From contig CM040423.1 of assembly GCA_022702705.1 (NCBI GenBank), positions 46,573,575-46,637,574 of the forward strand: 64,000 bases of DNA. Reading direction: 5' to 3'. Each line of letters begins with the position of its first letter. Within the stretch, counting starts at the first letter, position 1. Made by a program: the position numbers and the translations under genes. Below the pieces are notes generated by a model. It saw only the letters and a program-made list of their open reading frames with translations, was not told the DNA's origin and did not search any database. This document shows positions 12,501-26,200 of this stretch, piece by piece. Origin of the DNA: Papilionanthe hookeriana x Papilionanthe teres. Taxonomy: Eukaryota; Streptophyta; Magnoliopsida; Asparagales; Orchidaceae.

Positions 12501-14110
12501 TGTTGACCAGATTTGAAGCCCATCATCGCCACTATGGCTTACACTCAATATTGCCACCGTACCGACGTACGATGTCACCTCCAACTCAAACTCCTGCCAT
12601 CACTGACAAAGCCGACACTAACAATGTGAGCTCCCTCGATCGTGTATTAGGCTGACACATTATCACCAACAATAGCGGCATAACTTGGTGCCACCATTTG
12701 TGGCACCTATTATTGCCAACAAGACTAAAGCTCATTATCACCAGTGGGATGATGCTCACTATAGCCACGGTCTCTGATGGCTGCCATCAGAAATGTTTGC
12801 CATCACCGCTATTGTTGACGTCTGTCATCATTGCCTTTGTCTCTATTGCTGATGTTTGTCCAGGTATGAAGATCGGCGCCTGCTGTCACCACATGATAAA
12901 TGCTAGCCTTCTTGTTAATTATTCTCCTCTCTTTTAAGAAGAACAACTTAGTATACCGCTGATCATATTTTGATGACAAGTTTGTCCTCTCAAGACTCTT
13001 TCTTCTATTAAAAAAGTTATCCATTAGCATAATCATTTTAACTGCATCAAACCCCATGATTTTTTCCCTTCTTGAGTTTTCATATAACGAAATCTCATAT
13101 CTCTTATAAGCTGCTTTCAACCTATGTATGTATGTGTATATGGGATTTTTGTTCAGTGCTAGGATGATAAACTCTTTCTATTTATGTATGTGTATATGGG
13201 ATTTTTGTACGGTGCTAGTATAATAAGCTCTTTCTGCTACTGCCGTGAGTCAAGCATACAACAATCCCTTAAATGGCAGTTACAATAATTCAAAATCAAG
13301 AATTGGCAGTCAATATGCATCTTGTCTCATGTTCATAATAAATGTATAAAAAACAATCTTTTAATGTTAATTTAACGGCTTTTAAGTGATTTAATACTTT
13401 AGTAGATGTAAATATTTTTTGGTTACTCGTAATGATTCCACAAAAATGGGGAAGTAAACCCCTAGCTGCATTTTTATGTTTGCTTTTATCGTTTTCTTTT
13501 GTCAAGAACTAAGCCATTGTACAAGGAATTCCTTAAGGAATAACTTGATGTACTTGTTATTTTCAAATAGAGATTTTTAGAATATTGTTATTTAATGAAG
13601 AGCTAGTTTGGAGGATTTATGATAACTGCCTCTTGTATTTCCTTAAATATGGTGATAGGCACCATAACTTTAGCTCGAACTTATTTGTGTAGTATTATCT
13701 GCTTTTTGGGTCTTGTTCTTGTCATAGTTTGTTCTCTCCAATTAATAGTTGTCACAATGAGTTTTTTCCACCATCAATCCCTTTTGAGATTGTGGTTATT
13801 ACTTTCGCCAAATCCAATTTAGTAAATATTCTTGCTTTGTGGATTTTGGTTAAACTCTTACAAAGAGGACTCTAATTTTACTTGATTTACCATTTTAAAG
13901 AAATATATGGTCTTCCTTCTGACGCTTGGCTTTTATTTTGTGTGGTGCCTCATCCGTGATTTTCTTTTTTACATTTAAGAAGCGAGGTGTTATTTTGGTT
14001 CATTCTGTCCTATAAGACTAGTTAGAATGATCAGTTGGTCTGATCTAGCATTATTTGGGCATATTTCTCTCATGTGTAATGCCTTTCTTTTCTTTTTTTT
14101 TTTTTGGCAG
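9539..14110 (+). other. Putative leader intron and repeat content
   Basis: Apart from the MITE at 10290-10490, 12390-12890 contains a compositionally odd tract of ATCACC, GCCATC and TTGCCACC-like short repeats reminiscent of the degenerate tract in family B LTRs. 13120-13240 holds a short direct repeat (TATGTATGTGTATATGGGATTTTTGT twice, about 65 bp apart). Nothing coding was recognised. The open frames in this span are short and lack family resemblance. Confidence 0.4.
10290..10490. mobile_element. 201-bp MITE with TTTA flanks
   Basis: The left end TGGGTTGTTTGGTAG and the complement of the right end TGGTTGTTTGGTCGC form TIRs of about 13 bp. Inner sequence is partly palindromic, with repeated AAATCC and GGATTT. 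TTTA flanks it on both sides (10286-10289 and 10491-10494). The short AT-rich duplication suggests a Harbinger- or Mariner-type MITE but does not prove it. Confidence 0.65.
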
Positions 14111-14246
14111 GTTGCTATTGTTCATATAAGACATCAGTTTTTTCTCAACAGATTGTTTGCAGAGTGGTTTAGTTAATCTCTAATGACTTGTTTCTCTTTC
14201 ATTTTCAAGAGGAAGTCATCGAGGCACAAAGATAAATTTGATGAAG
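14111..14246 (+). CDS. CRPK1: CRPK1-like exon 1 with leader end
   Basis: 14111-14182 is the probable end of the 5' UTR after the acceptor GGCAG. The ATG at 14183 is chosen because it yields a short basic N-terminus and joins in phase to exon 2. Coding part is 64 nt (codons 1-21 plus one base). The donor is GTTGGA at 14247. Alternative acceptors (CAACAG, TTTGCAG) at 14142-14162 would shorten only the leader. Confidence 0.75.
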
Positions 14247-17200
14247 GTTGGAAAATCTTTTGGCTGGTACTTTTCAGTAATTTATTCCAAAGTTGAATCT
14301 TCTTCTTTAGACACTTGAACTATCTTTCCTGAATCTCTTGGAAATCTTTTCTTCATAACTGTATTTAAAAGTTACTGATGATATCGGCCTTTTATTGTAG
14401 AAGTGTCGAACTTCCAAAACGTGAAAATATACTCTTACAAAGTATTACAAAAGGCCACTGATAATTTCAGCCCTGCTAATAAGCTTGGAGAGGGAGGTTT
14501 TGGTTGTGTGTATAAGGTAATTGTTGGATGCTTTAATTATGCTTCAACATAAATAGAACCTCTTAACCATTAAAGTAGTTCTTTTGTTGATATTCTCAGG
14601 GCATGCTAAAAAATGGCGAAATTGTTGCCATTAAAGTTCTCTCCTCTGAATCAACACAAGGGGTGCGGGAGTTTTTAAATGAGCTTACTGTGATTTCCAA
14701 TGTAGTTCACGAGAATCTTGTGGGTCTTATTGGTTGCTGTGTGGATGGAAACCAGAGGATCTTGGTTTACAATTACCTTCAGAATAATAGCCTCGCAAAA
14801 ACACTTCTTGGTAAGTTGCTTCTTCCTCGTTGATTTCTAATGTTGTAATATTCTCTACGGTGACTCTTATTAAATGTATGCTTAGCTTTTGATAAGATGC
14901 ATATTTTGCCTATTTTTAGGCACGAACAGTAGCAATCTCCAATTCAGCTGGATAACACGAAAAAATATTTGCATTGGTGTTGCTCGAGGACTTAAATTCC
15001 TTCATGAGGAGGTCCGTCCTCGCATTGTGCATCGTGATATAAAAGCAAGCAATATTCTTCTGGATAAAGATTTGACTCCTAAGATTTCAGATTTTGGTAT
15101 AGCAAAGCTTCTTCCCCCGGATATGTCCCATATTAGCACCAAGGTAGCTGGAACAATGTGAGTGAAAAGCTTTACCTAATCCTCCCTACTTCCATTCTAC
15201 ACATGCTTCATTGTGACAGTATGTTTGGCATTCTAGATTTAGGATACGCTTGTTCAAATATGGACCCATTCTGACTTTGTGGCCTTACATACACCAATAC
15301 TATGGAATAAGTCTTTCTTCCCCTGTTATAGTTTGTTCTGATTGTATAATAGTTGGAGCCCTGTGCTTGGAAGTAGGAAACTACTTTTTGGTTGGTATGG
15401 AGAGATTTGTTTCCTCGTTATTTTTCTTCATTCTCCTCTAATTGGTTTCTTTCTATATGCTGTTAAATGTTGAATTTTCTTGGATTTATTCACTACGTGC
15501 TAATCTCTACAGTTTATACTTCCCAATTTTGTGAATTTTCCACCCCCTGATCGCATCTTGAAAACGACATGAACCGCTGGGCTTGTACAAGTCCTTTGTG
15601 AAGTTATCTGCACTTAAATGGCAAGCTCTATATGGTTAACCAATGGTGAAACATGGTAGAGATTAAGCTTCATCTATAATCAATACATAGCCTGAAACTT
15701 CCTACTGGAACTCTGCAATGTGATGTAATAGGCCTGATAAATCCCTTATTCAATAGTTATTGTAACTGAATCTTCAATTTCTGCAATTCTTTAACTGTCA
15801 TTCTATATGGTATTATGGCGCTTTAGATAATGGCTTTGTGGGCTCAAAAAATTCACGACTGCTCCCCAAGACCTACTCTCTGCATTTATTTTTATTTTGA
15901 TAGAGAGCTTTGAATGGTCGAAGTTTCATAAAGATTGGATTGTAGATAAGATACTACCAGTAATTTCACTCTTATTTTGCGAGGACTTTTTGATTTGGGG
16001 TTCGAGGTTTTCCATTGGCGCAAGCCCATATAATTAATTACCTCTTCCGATAACGGTAAAGTACTTTTGATTTAGGCTAGTCATTAATAATTGAATATTT
16101 AACATATAATAACAACAAACTTAAGATTTAAATCGTAGAATTCATCACTTGAAGCTTAATGCGGATGATGAGGGAATGATAACGAAACTCAATCAAGATC
16201 CTATGGTTCCGTCATCTCGGGCCGTCGTGGTCCCTGTTCGGCTTAGTCAGAGGAGGTAGTCAACCCAACCTGACAGAAGGATTCTTGTTAGCAGCCATGA
16301 GTTGGGACGTCCGAGAAATCCTTGTAAATCAATGATGGATGTTTGTCTAAGGGGACAAATTTAAGTTGACCTTTGTTGACATAAGGCTTTATGTCAATTA
16401 ATTGTACCCTTATGATTTACAACTTAAATGGCAGAATGCCATTGGGGAACATACGGGTCGCAGTTGTGACCGTAATATAATGATTTCATTTGCGGCAACC
16501 ACTGGTCAGAAGGCTCTAGTCGTAATTGCTATTTTGTGGTATCATTTAGCGGCAGAATTACGCGGACAAATGATTCGTCATGTTTTTACTAGCATGCAAT
16601 TACTTTGATTGTGAATATAGAGGTGCATTTGATATGACATTCTCTTTTTATGAGTTGAAGTCAATCAGAAATTTGTCACCCTCGATAAATTATTGCGGTG
16701 GGTGGATGAAATTTACTTTTAACTTTTACGTGATTGAATTTTAGCTTGAATTTCATTTGATTATTTTGAAAATTTTGATTTAAAAGATTGACCCCTCCGG
16801 TTGAAATATTCTATCAACATGGCCATCTTCGAAGAATTAGACATTTAAAACATTTATCTTTAAAGTGGGGCATTTAATTTTGTTAGTTTAGACTTTTAGG
16901 GTATAAGTTTTGTCGGCTTCTGTCGTTATAAGGATGAGGACCAGACTAGGTGATTTTGACTTATAAATTCTTATTTCAGAATTGGATATTTATTAGAGCG
17001 TACTAGAATCATCAACTCCAGTCACTACGAGGAGGATTGGATTAGTGGGATGATTCGGGACTTGTAAACTCTTATTTTAGGTATGAAAATTTATTTTAAT
17101 ACTATTAGACTCGTCAGATTCATTCCTTACGATGAGGAGGATTAGACTAGTTGGGTGGGACTTACAACCCTATCCTATAGACAAGACAATCCGATTAGCC

Positions 17201-20200
17201 TGTGCAACATTATCGAATCTCGTATTTGAACCGTCCATATTTTGGTTGGAGCATATGCAAACATTTAAAATTTATTAGTTTGAGTTATTTTAGTTAGAGC
17301 GTTTGGTGTCTTGAGGCAGTTTATATGATTCTAAAACATGAGTTAAATCAAATTGTTTGCCCATAAGCTTTCATTTTAAGTATTTTATCGTTTTTTGTTC
17401 ATACATTGCGAATCCCGTGGCGGTGAATTTCTAAGTTTTAAGGAAACTCAATGTACTCAATGTTTGAATTATGCTTTTGCCCTTGGAGCCCAAGCTGGGA
17501 AGAAAATTATGCAGCGGGTCGCGTCACAGGGAAGAATACGAGCGGCTAGGAGGAACCCGGTGAGGGGATATCGCGCATGAAGTGGGGAAATGCGGGCTAC
17601 GGCGGAACAGCGTGCGGCAGGGAGGATTTTTGTCGCACGAAGGCTCGACAAGAGGCTAGGGCAGCGAGCTTTTGGAGCGTGCGACCAGAGGTGCGAAAGG
17701 TTAGGGCATGGGAGATCGTGTAGTGAGGCCTTTGCAAGAGTTGCAACAGGGAAGAGGCCTCGGTGGAGGACGATCACCTGAATAGTTGCGCGACAGAGAG
17801 GGTTTCGTGGCTTCAGCTCTAGAGAGTCGCGGCACAGGGGAGATCGACTCGTGGGTTGAGGAATTCGATGTCTCCTGTTTCAACAGGTGAGAAATTGCGA
17901 CTTTGATGTGGAGAAATCGGCAGGAAGCCGAAGAACATTAAGGTGAGGGCCTCAGAGAATTCATGAGAAGGAAGACCAGTAGAAAAATAAGGTGGCCTAC
18001 GACTCTGTAGCGATCGAGATAAAGGGCAGTGCAGGCGTTCATAAAGAAAGAGGAAGAATGGTTTAAACAGAAGAAAAAAAAACTGGGAATTACACACTAC
18101 GACAGGGAGTGGAGAAGAAGTGCAGTGAAACAGACGAACAAAGAATAAGATACATCCAGGAAATAGGGAAGGGATATACCATTCCTTCGTGTGGGTTTTG
18201 AAGATGACTGTAGGTTTTGAACAGGAAGAAAGTGGCGAAGCGGAGAGTCGCGAGAGAGGAAGTGCTTCGTACGGCTTGTTGCGATAGAAGCAGAACGAGC
18301 GGGGAGGAGCCAAACGGGAACTGACAGGGAGACGTGTGAATAAGAGTTTTGTTCGTGCTTTTTAATCGGTGAAGCGGGAACTTACGCGGGAGTAATTACT
18401 TACTTAATTAATTGATTAATTAATTAAGTCTCCTTTTGTTATATCTTACGGTCACTCAAAAAGGCTCAAAACTGGGAAATTATTCCATACGTCTGTGTAC
18501 ATTCTCCTCAAATAACCAGCGAATAATCTTTAATAATCCTGTGAATAACATCAAAATGAAACCGCAGAGGTTATTTGAAGGTTATTGGGAAATTATTGCA
18601 GTGTTATTTGAGTTAATGTCCCAATAACCTTACAATAACCTCACAAAAGCCCAAACTGAAACCGTGGAGGTTATTGGGGCGTTATTAGGATGTTATTGGG
18701 AGATTCTTAGAATTAATGCTGTCATAACCTCCTAATAACCTCTTAATAATTCCAAAATACACATCCCGAAATACACAACTTGGTTATTCGCTGGTTATTT
18801 TGCGGAGAACGTACGCAGCGCTACGTACGTTCTTCGTATGAAATAATTTTCCCAAACCTTGACAGTAATTCAATACTATAATATATCTCATTTGTGGTAA
18901 CTCAAATAAATCATTCAGAAAAACTTTGGCATAATTCTTTACCACTAAAATATCATACAGTGGCTTGTGGCTTCACTTCTTTAGTTGTATCTTTCACCTG
19001 AGTAAGTAATTTACCTATTTCTATGGTTTATAATTTGAAACACATGATAATATATGTGAGCCCTCTATCACCATGAAATTTGATTCTGTCTAACCAGGTA
19101 TATTAATTTTGATTGTTTTATTATTATATTTTATGGTTGCGAATTGGTTAGATAACATATTCATATCTAAGATTGCATCAGATTCTACCAATGACAATAC
19201 AATCAATAGTGCCTCAAAATTCCTTTCATAAAAGTTCAAATTTATCTCAAATTTAATTATTCATTTGACATTTTAATAGATAAAATTATTGGTCTTACTA
19301 TAGTTTTCAAACTCACCAATCCAACTAAGTCTTCTGCAACAAAATGAGTGGAATGCCCCACTATTAAACAATATTAGAATTGGTATTTTTTAATGAGATG
19401 CAATACCTATAATGAGATGAGATCGTATTGGATATTTATGAATGGTTGTTTAACTAAAATTTGAGTTTATAATCATATTAATGAAAAGTATTCTATTGTG
19501 TGTATAGCATACATATGATAATCTAAGGTGAGTTCTTAGCTTTCTGCTTCAATAACACATGCACCCTGGGTGGACATTTTGTTGGGTTTGACTTTGATTT
19601 GACAAAATCTTGTGGATTCAACCATCATCTAACTGTCAAAACTCTTCTGAGATGATGCAACATTGACCTTGGTCTCTACTGGAGATCTTCATGCCAAAGT
19701 AGGTCAATTTTTCATAATGTGTCTAGGTTGGCGGCACCAAAAGCGAGTATTGGATCTAAATAGACTTATGAAAATTTTCACATTTTTGATACTTTTGAGC
19801 ATCACTGTGACTGCCAAATTTATCCGATTGGCCCCTTATGTAATTGAATTCCCTGATTGAGATGATTGCTTAATTTAAGTACTCTGTGAAACCCTGAATC
19901 CCTCTAAACTCTCTCTTTTGAAATTCTCTTCTTTATTGAGTAGCCTGAAAGTTGAACAAAAGTCTTCTCTCTCCACTAATGTAGAATAATCATTAATTCC
20001 AAGGAATCAATTACCATCATATTATGTCCTTCAATCAAAATAAGAACATGTGATATTTCTACTTGATATTAGAATCAGCTACAGTAAATATCCTGAGAGC
20101 ACAGCATACTCAATTTTATGCAGCACGATTGAACGATCGCTTTGAACCAGTCTAAATTTATCTTGTATTTGTCTCTTAACTCTACAAACTAATCTCTAAA

Positions 20201-23200
20201 TATTTTTACAAACTCTTGCTCCTGCACTAAATAGCTAATTCAGTTACCTATAATTTTCTGTCATTATTTTCTCTGCTTCCTCCTCAAAGACAAAAATAAC
20301 AAGGTAATCTTTCTTTCATGTGGACATTACATGCAATTTATAATCTTCTTCACTCATATTAACCAAATTTTCAGCTCCTATCAATCATTCTACACTGAAA
20401 AGAGAGGTAGTCTCATTTCCTGAAACCGTTTTAAATATTTATTCATTAGTGCTCCTCTTCTACTACTTGGTCGAGCTCGAGAATTTCTGGTTAACTCGAT
20501 CACAACAGCTACCATTTCAAACAAATGCATCAGTAGCAATTGTAAAATTATGCATTATTTTACTTAGGGGTGTAAGGGAGTCAAGCCGACTCGTGAGCTG
20601 GCTCGAGCTCGGCTCGATGAGATGCTCATGAATTGAGCTCGATGAGCTAACAAGACAAGCTCAAGCTAGCCCCATCTCGACTCGTTGGCTCAAAATATAT
20701 TAATTTTGAATTCATTATATTTAAAATATTAAAAATATTTTAAAAATTGTATTTTATATTAAGTGATTTCTTATTATTTCTTCTCTGATTGCTTATTCTA
20801 TTTGCCATTTATTATAACATTAACTTAAATTAGTATTTTTTTTCTTTCTTTTATAATAAGCAAGCCGGTTCGTGAGCCGGCTCAAACTTGATAAAATAAA
20901 ACAATCTCAAGTTAAAGCTCAAGCCATGGGTGATCGAGCTCAATTCGAACGTTTACACTCCTAATTTTAATTTCTATATTATTGTCTGACTTCTTTTTTA
21001 TTATCCATAGTTTTGAAATAGAAAATAAAGCAATCTAATTAGACTACAACTTATTTTATTTATAATTTTTTTAATCAATCTAATAACTTTTTTAGGATTA
21101 AAATATAATTTTTTTATATCACTTTTTATCATTGTTCGACCTGAGAGCTTGGAATTGTAAAGAAAAGAACCGACGATCGGACGATAATAACATATCATCT
21201 AATCATTTTAATAATCCACAATAACAATTGTCAAGATGATTAGACCTACTAAACTATAAATGTATCTAAAATATCATCCTAACTAACATAGAAGGACATC
21301 CGGGGTGTAATAGCAGTAGTAAGAAAGAAAACCAAACATAAAACCACAATGTCTGATGTGGGTCTTTGATATAACAGATGCAGAAGCGGTGCAATGGCGG
21401 GAATCGAACCTAGCAGCTCCCGATTAGGAAGCTGTCTTCCATTGAGATTTCTTACCTTTTTTTTCTTTAATGGGTCCTTTGGGTCATAGATGGATAGATA
21501 TACAGATTAGACCTTTTTTTGGGAATTGAAGGGAATGGTAGAGTAAAAGAAGAGAGAGAGAAGAGTTAAAGAGAGAAAATTTTCAGGTTGTGCAAATATT
21601 TTTTGTGTTCGTCTATAAACTAGTGTAGTAGTTATCTGTTTCTGCAATCATGGATGTAAAAAATGCAATTAGATATCATAAAACAACGTAAATTTTTTGC
21701 CCCCTTGTAAGTTTTATTTCCTTCGGTTGGGTGCAAGATTTTAAGTCTTTCAGTCGATCATGGTTATTATTTTTGCTTAAGCACGAGCTTTCCCCAACCA
21801 CTAATTTAACTGGCTAGGCTCTTGTTCCACAATAAGATTGATTTGTGATCCTATAGCTTATCGAGACAATGATTTGAGCTCGAGTTAGCATTTCTTGTCG
21901 GCTTTGAGCTTTATCATTTAAAAAATTTGTGCAAGATATATTTGTCAAATATTGGAATTTAAAGAGTTTTAAAACAAAGTTAATTATGAAAGTACCTTTC
22001 AGCCTCTAACTTAAGCTTTTTTGTTGTGTAGAGGTTATTTGGCTCCAGAGTATGCTGTGCGTGGCCAATTGACAAGGAAGGCAGACATCTACAGCTTTGG
22101 TGTTCTTCTAGTAGAAATAATTAGCGGACGAAATCACACAAACACAAGATTACCATTTCATGATCAGATTCTTCTGGAAAGAGTATGGAGATTTTCTATT
22201 TTATGCTTGCAGTTATTATTTTCATTGTTTTCAGTAAAGAGCAAATTAATCTCGCCCTCGCTCTTGTCATATCTATTCCATAATTTCCCTTTTTCTCTAT
22301 ATTTTATCACGTTAGCAGTCATTATTTCAATTATACTGGCACGCTTATTATTCAATTCTTTTAATATAACTTGGAAAGTGGAGGAAGTTGGGAAGTGCCG
22401 ACAATTAAATTTGTTGAACACGGTGGACTTTATGAATATTTCTGCATGGATAAATTTATTGGAGGCTAGATATGCACATCATGTTTTGATGTATTTGTTA
22501 ATCGGATTTATTCTCGTATAAGTTTCCATGAAGTAATTTCATGTGAATCCTTTTAAAGTTTTAACTAAAAACCCCACTGGATATTTATTATATGGGTTTA
22601 GAAAATCGAAACAAATACTATTGAGCCTATGAATTTTAGGAAAGTTGAAACTTTTTGTGAAGGTAATTAAAGATGTCAAACTGCACCTAACAAATACTGT
22701 TCGGTCTTAGAATTCTAGAAAAGTTGGAACTTTTTGCCAGGCTAATTAATGCATACTCGTCATATTTTTATCCTCCATTAGTGACTACTCGTCATAAATG
22801 CAAAAAAACGTTGAGCTAGCAGGGTGTTTGTTTGTTTATTGTTTTGTGTATATTTACATACATACCGCTCAATTCTTGTATCTTTACATATCTTACACAG
22901 ACTTCAATTTTAACATGTCTCCTTACCTATACATGAAAAGAATATTTCACTTTTAAAAAAAATTAAAATAGTGATATTTTATGTGATGTGAAAGATTTGG
23001 GTGGTATAAATATAAAAAATAGAGTTTTTGTGTTAGAGATGTAAATACATAGGGATTGGGTGATATGTATGTAAAGCGGCTATTATTTTTGAGAAGTTTT
23101 TGGCACACTTTAGTCACCCTCACATTGAAATATTACAACATTCTACGAACAGATGGAGAATTGACTAAGTATTTTTCTATTTCAATTGGATCAGAGATTG

Positions 23201-26200
23201 GCTTTAAGCCCCATATCTTTTGCTTTCGTTATGGATGCTTTTACGGGACATTTACAGGAGGATGTGCCTTGGTCTATGTTTTTCGCTGATGTTATCCTTC
23301 TTGTGGATAATACTAGATAAAGAGCTTAAGAAATACTTGAATTATGGAGGCCTACATTGGAGTCTAAAGGCATTTGTTTGAGTAGATCTGAAGCTGAATA
23401 CATGGTAATTTTAGTAGTAGCAGCTCTACTGACAGAGTTGTAACTATGGGTGATCAAATCATTAAAAGGTGTGAACGTTTTAGATATATCAGGTCTATTG
23501 TCCAAAGTGATGGTGATATAGATGGGGATGTTTTTTGTTGAATTTAAGTTGGTTGGTTGAAGTGGAGGAATGCATCGTACCTATTCTGTGAAAGAAAAGT
23601 ACTGATTAGACTTGAAGAAAAATTTTATAAGATAGTGGATAGACATGCATTGCTCTATGGCGCAGAATGTCGGCCTTTCAAAAAGAAGCATAAAACAAAG
23701 TTAAGTTTTTCTAAGATGAGGCTTAGGTGATGAGTGGCTCGACACTTAGAGACAAAATGTGAAATGAATATATTCGTGATAGGTTTCGTATAGCTCCAAT
23801 GGCATACAAGGTTAGAGAGAGTCGTTTTAGATGGTTATTCACTTTAAACTCAATAGGACGCAATGGAGAAAAAAGATTCATGTAGCCGACCCCACTTAGT
23901 GGAATAAAGGCTTGTTGTTTTTTGTTGTTGTATTATTGCTCTTTAAATTAAGAAGCATAGCTAACCTGCTAGAAATTACATCACTACGTCGAGTTGGAGG
24001 ATAAAAGGTTGATTTTTAAAGTTGTTCAACAAGAAGTTATAATTTCATATTTTTAAACCTTAATGTGCTTTTTGATTTATTAAGATTCAATATTAAGAAA
24101 TAATTTTAGACTCAGAATTAAATCCTAGCAAGTGAAATAATTTATACAAGTTATCTGACTTATTCAATGGTTTATTTATTTAGATTTGTAAAATTTATAT
24201 TTTTATATAAAAATCTAGATACTCGATTGAATTTTTAGGTCGTTTAAATACTCGTTCACTTGTCATAAACAAATCAAGTATGAATCAAGTTCAACCATTG
24301 TAAATTTTAAACAAGTCAAGTTTGAACAATACGTGAGAGCTCGACGTAAGCTTAAGCCGAACATGAACAACATAATTGTATGTGTTTGGTTCTTTTTAAG
24401 GGAAATCGGAGTCGCCAGCTTGTTTATATATATGTCGTTGTATCCAAATAAATATCTCTCGGATCATATGAAAGATCCGAAGAGGTGAGGAATGGAAAAT
24501 AACGGTATATATGACGAAAATAGACAAACAAATTTTAAAAAGAAACATGGAAGACTTATGTATAGGTAATCCTCGTTTGATAGATTGAAAGTATATGCCC
24601 GAATAAGATTGTATTGAAATACGTTGAAACAAGGTATTCACGAAGCAAATCCCTGCATAAACCACCCATAACCACATAACTAAAAAAATATTTTGTATGA
24701 GGTTAAGAGCACTCCTAAAGGAATTTGTCCTTTTGGTTAATTATATCTTAGGGGTACCCAAGAATACTCTTGATAAAAGGAGACTTGCTTACACTATCAT
24801 GACCTGTAAATAGATCACCAAAATGATGGTTATCTCACAGGAGCATTCTGATGCTTTCAAAGCTCTTACTAAGTAATAGGGCAGAGACTGCGTCTCTCAC
24901 ATCCTAAATGTGTAGCGCTTATCGGCATACTAGGCTACGAAATAACCAAGTCGACTCATAAGTCCACACAATGCTTCTAGGGCCTAATCGGGTCATCAGT
25001 GTAGAGGGTGAATCCTTGTATCCCAAATTGGCGGTGGCCTATCCGCAATCGAGGCCTATGAGATGACATCAATGAGGTGTCGAAAGGATGACATGGCTCA
25101 AAAGGGCTCGACAAAGGAGAGGTAATCCTAAATGGGTAAAGATAGCCAGGTCAGGATACCACAGATCCGTCATCTCAAGTTATTAGGGCCCTAAGTCTAC
25201 GTGATCGTGAAGGTAGTCAACCCTACATAGTCAGAGATCTCCTGTCAGCAATCTGTGAATTGTGTTGTCCAAAGGAATCTCGATAGTTCTAAGGTCAAAA
25301 GAAGGAAACTCTTAATCTCATGTCTTATGCAAGTAGAGCTCACATAGGCGGGACTTACACCTGTCAAATAAATAACAAGGAGGTCACCAAAAGGAAAATA
25401 AAAGAGAGGTCCAACTACAAAGCTGAAAATATTTTCGACAAAGGATTTACTCTCCGTCTGGGTCGGGGAAGCCTCCAACACTCTAATCGTACTGGAAAAC
25501 TACCTCAAGTAGAAATCTATGTTGGGTCAATAAGGTTGAAGAGACACAGGGGCTTCTCCTCAGGTCATGCAAATATGATGCAGTTATTTACCACAATTCT
25601 AAACATGGAGACCCTATTAAGTATGACGAGGTGTATAGCCATGCATGCGAATCATTTTAAAATCGTCCTTAAGGCCATGTGGAAAAGTGAAAGCTTTAAA
25701 ATCTTGAAATTTTTTAATCCTAAAATTTTGATTATTCTTAGTCTTTTATTATTAGGAACTTGTACAAAATTATAATTTTGGGGTTCTTAAAGAGCTTAAA
25801 TTATATGCATAATTCCCAAATAAACCATACACTAAAGAAAATTGTGAAACTGACAAAGCACATGAAGAAGCAAGATAAGCACAAAAAGAAATATAGAGGC
25901 CGGCGTCACTGGGCTGGCAATATATCCCAGGAAGGCAGAAAAGTGGTCGGGCTCCGTATATACATGCCCGGTTTAGCTTTATACATGAATATAAATTTGG
26001 AACTAAGGTATGAGACGTGGGTCGGTGCGTCATGCGCCTCAGAACTCGTGTTTGTTCCTTATTTTTGATATAGACTTGATCCTAAGAACTCTATCAAATG
26101 TATGATAAAATTAAAAAAAAAGAACTTAGACCTGTAGAAAAGTTAGCGCATGTTATATCATGCAACGCATACGAGCCATGCATGGAAGGAAGCTTAGCAG

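Larger units (their letters stand above)
15158..22031 (+). other. CRPK1-like intron 4 (6.9 kb), transposon-filled
   Basis: Starts GTGAGT and ends TTGTGTAG. Contents by position: LTR-retrotransposon-like block 16140-18400, MITE family C 18474-18853, gag relic 19550-19800, hAT-like element 20565-20963, tRNA-like/SINE candidate 21340-21470. 15170-16130 and 18860-19540 are AT-rich with nothing recognised. Confidence 0.8.

Noticed and set aside
17819..18313. 164-residue minus-strand open frame in a GC-rich block
   Set aside because: No domain, odd composition (Phe/Leu/Ser/Pro-rich), and it lies in a block related to LTR-type repeats inside an intron.
21390..21460. Functional tRNA gene
   Set aside because: The T-arm-like box B is good, but the acceptor stem does not pair and the T stem has mismatches; kept only as a SINE candidate.
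25320..25775. 151-residue + strand frame in intron 5
   Set aside because: The matching region in the second repeat copy (38700-39100) is not open, so the frame is not conserved.
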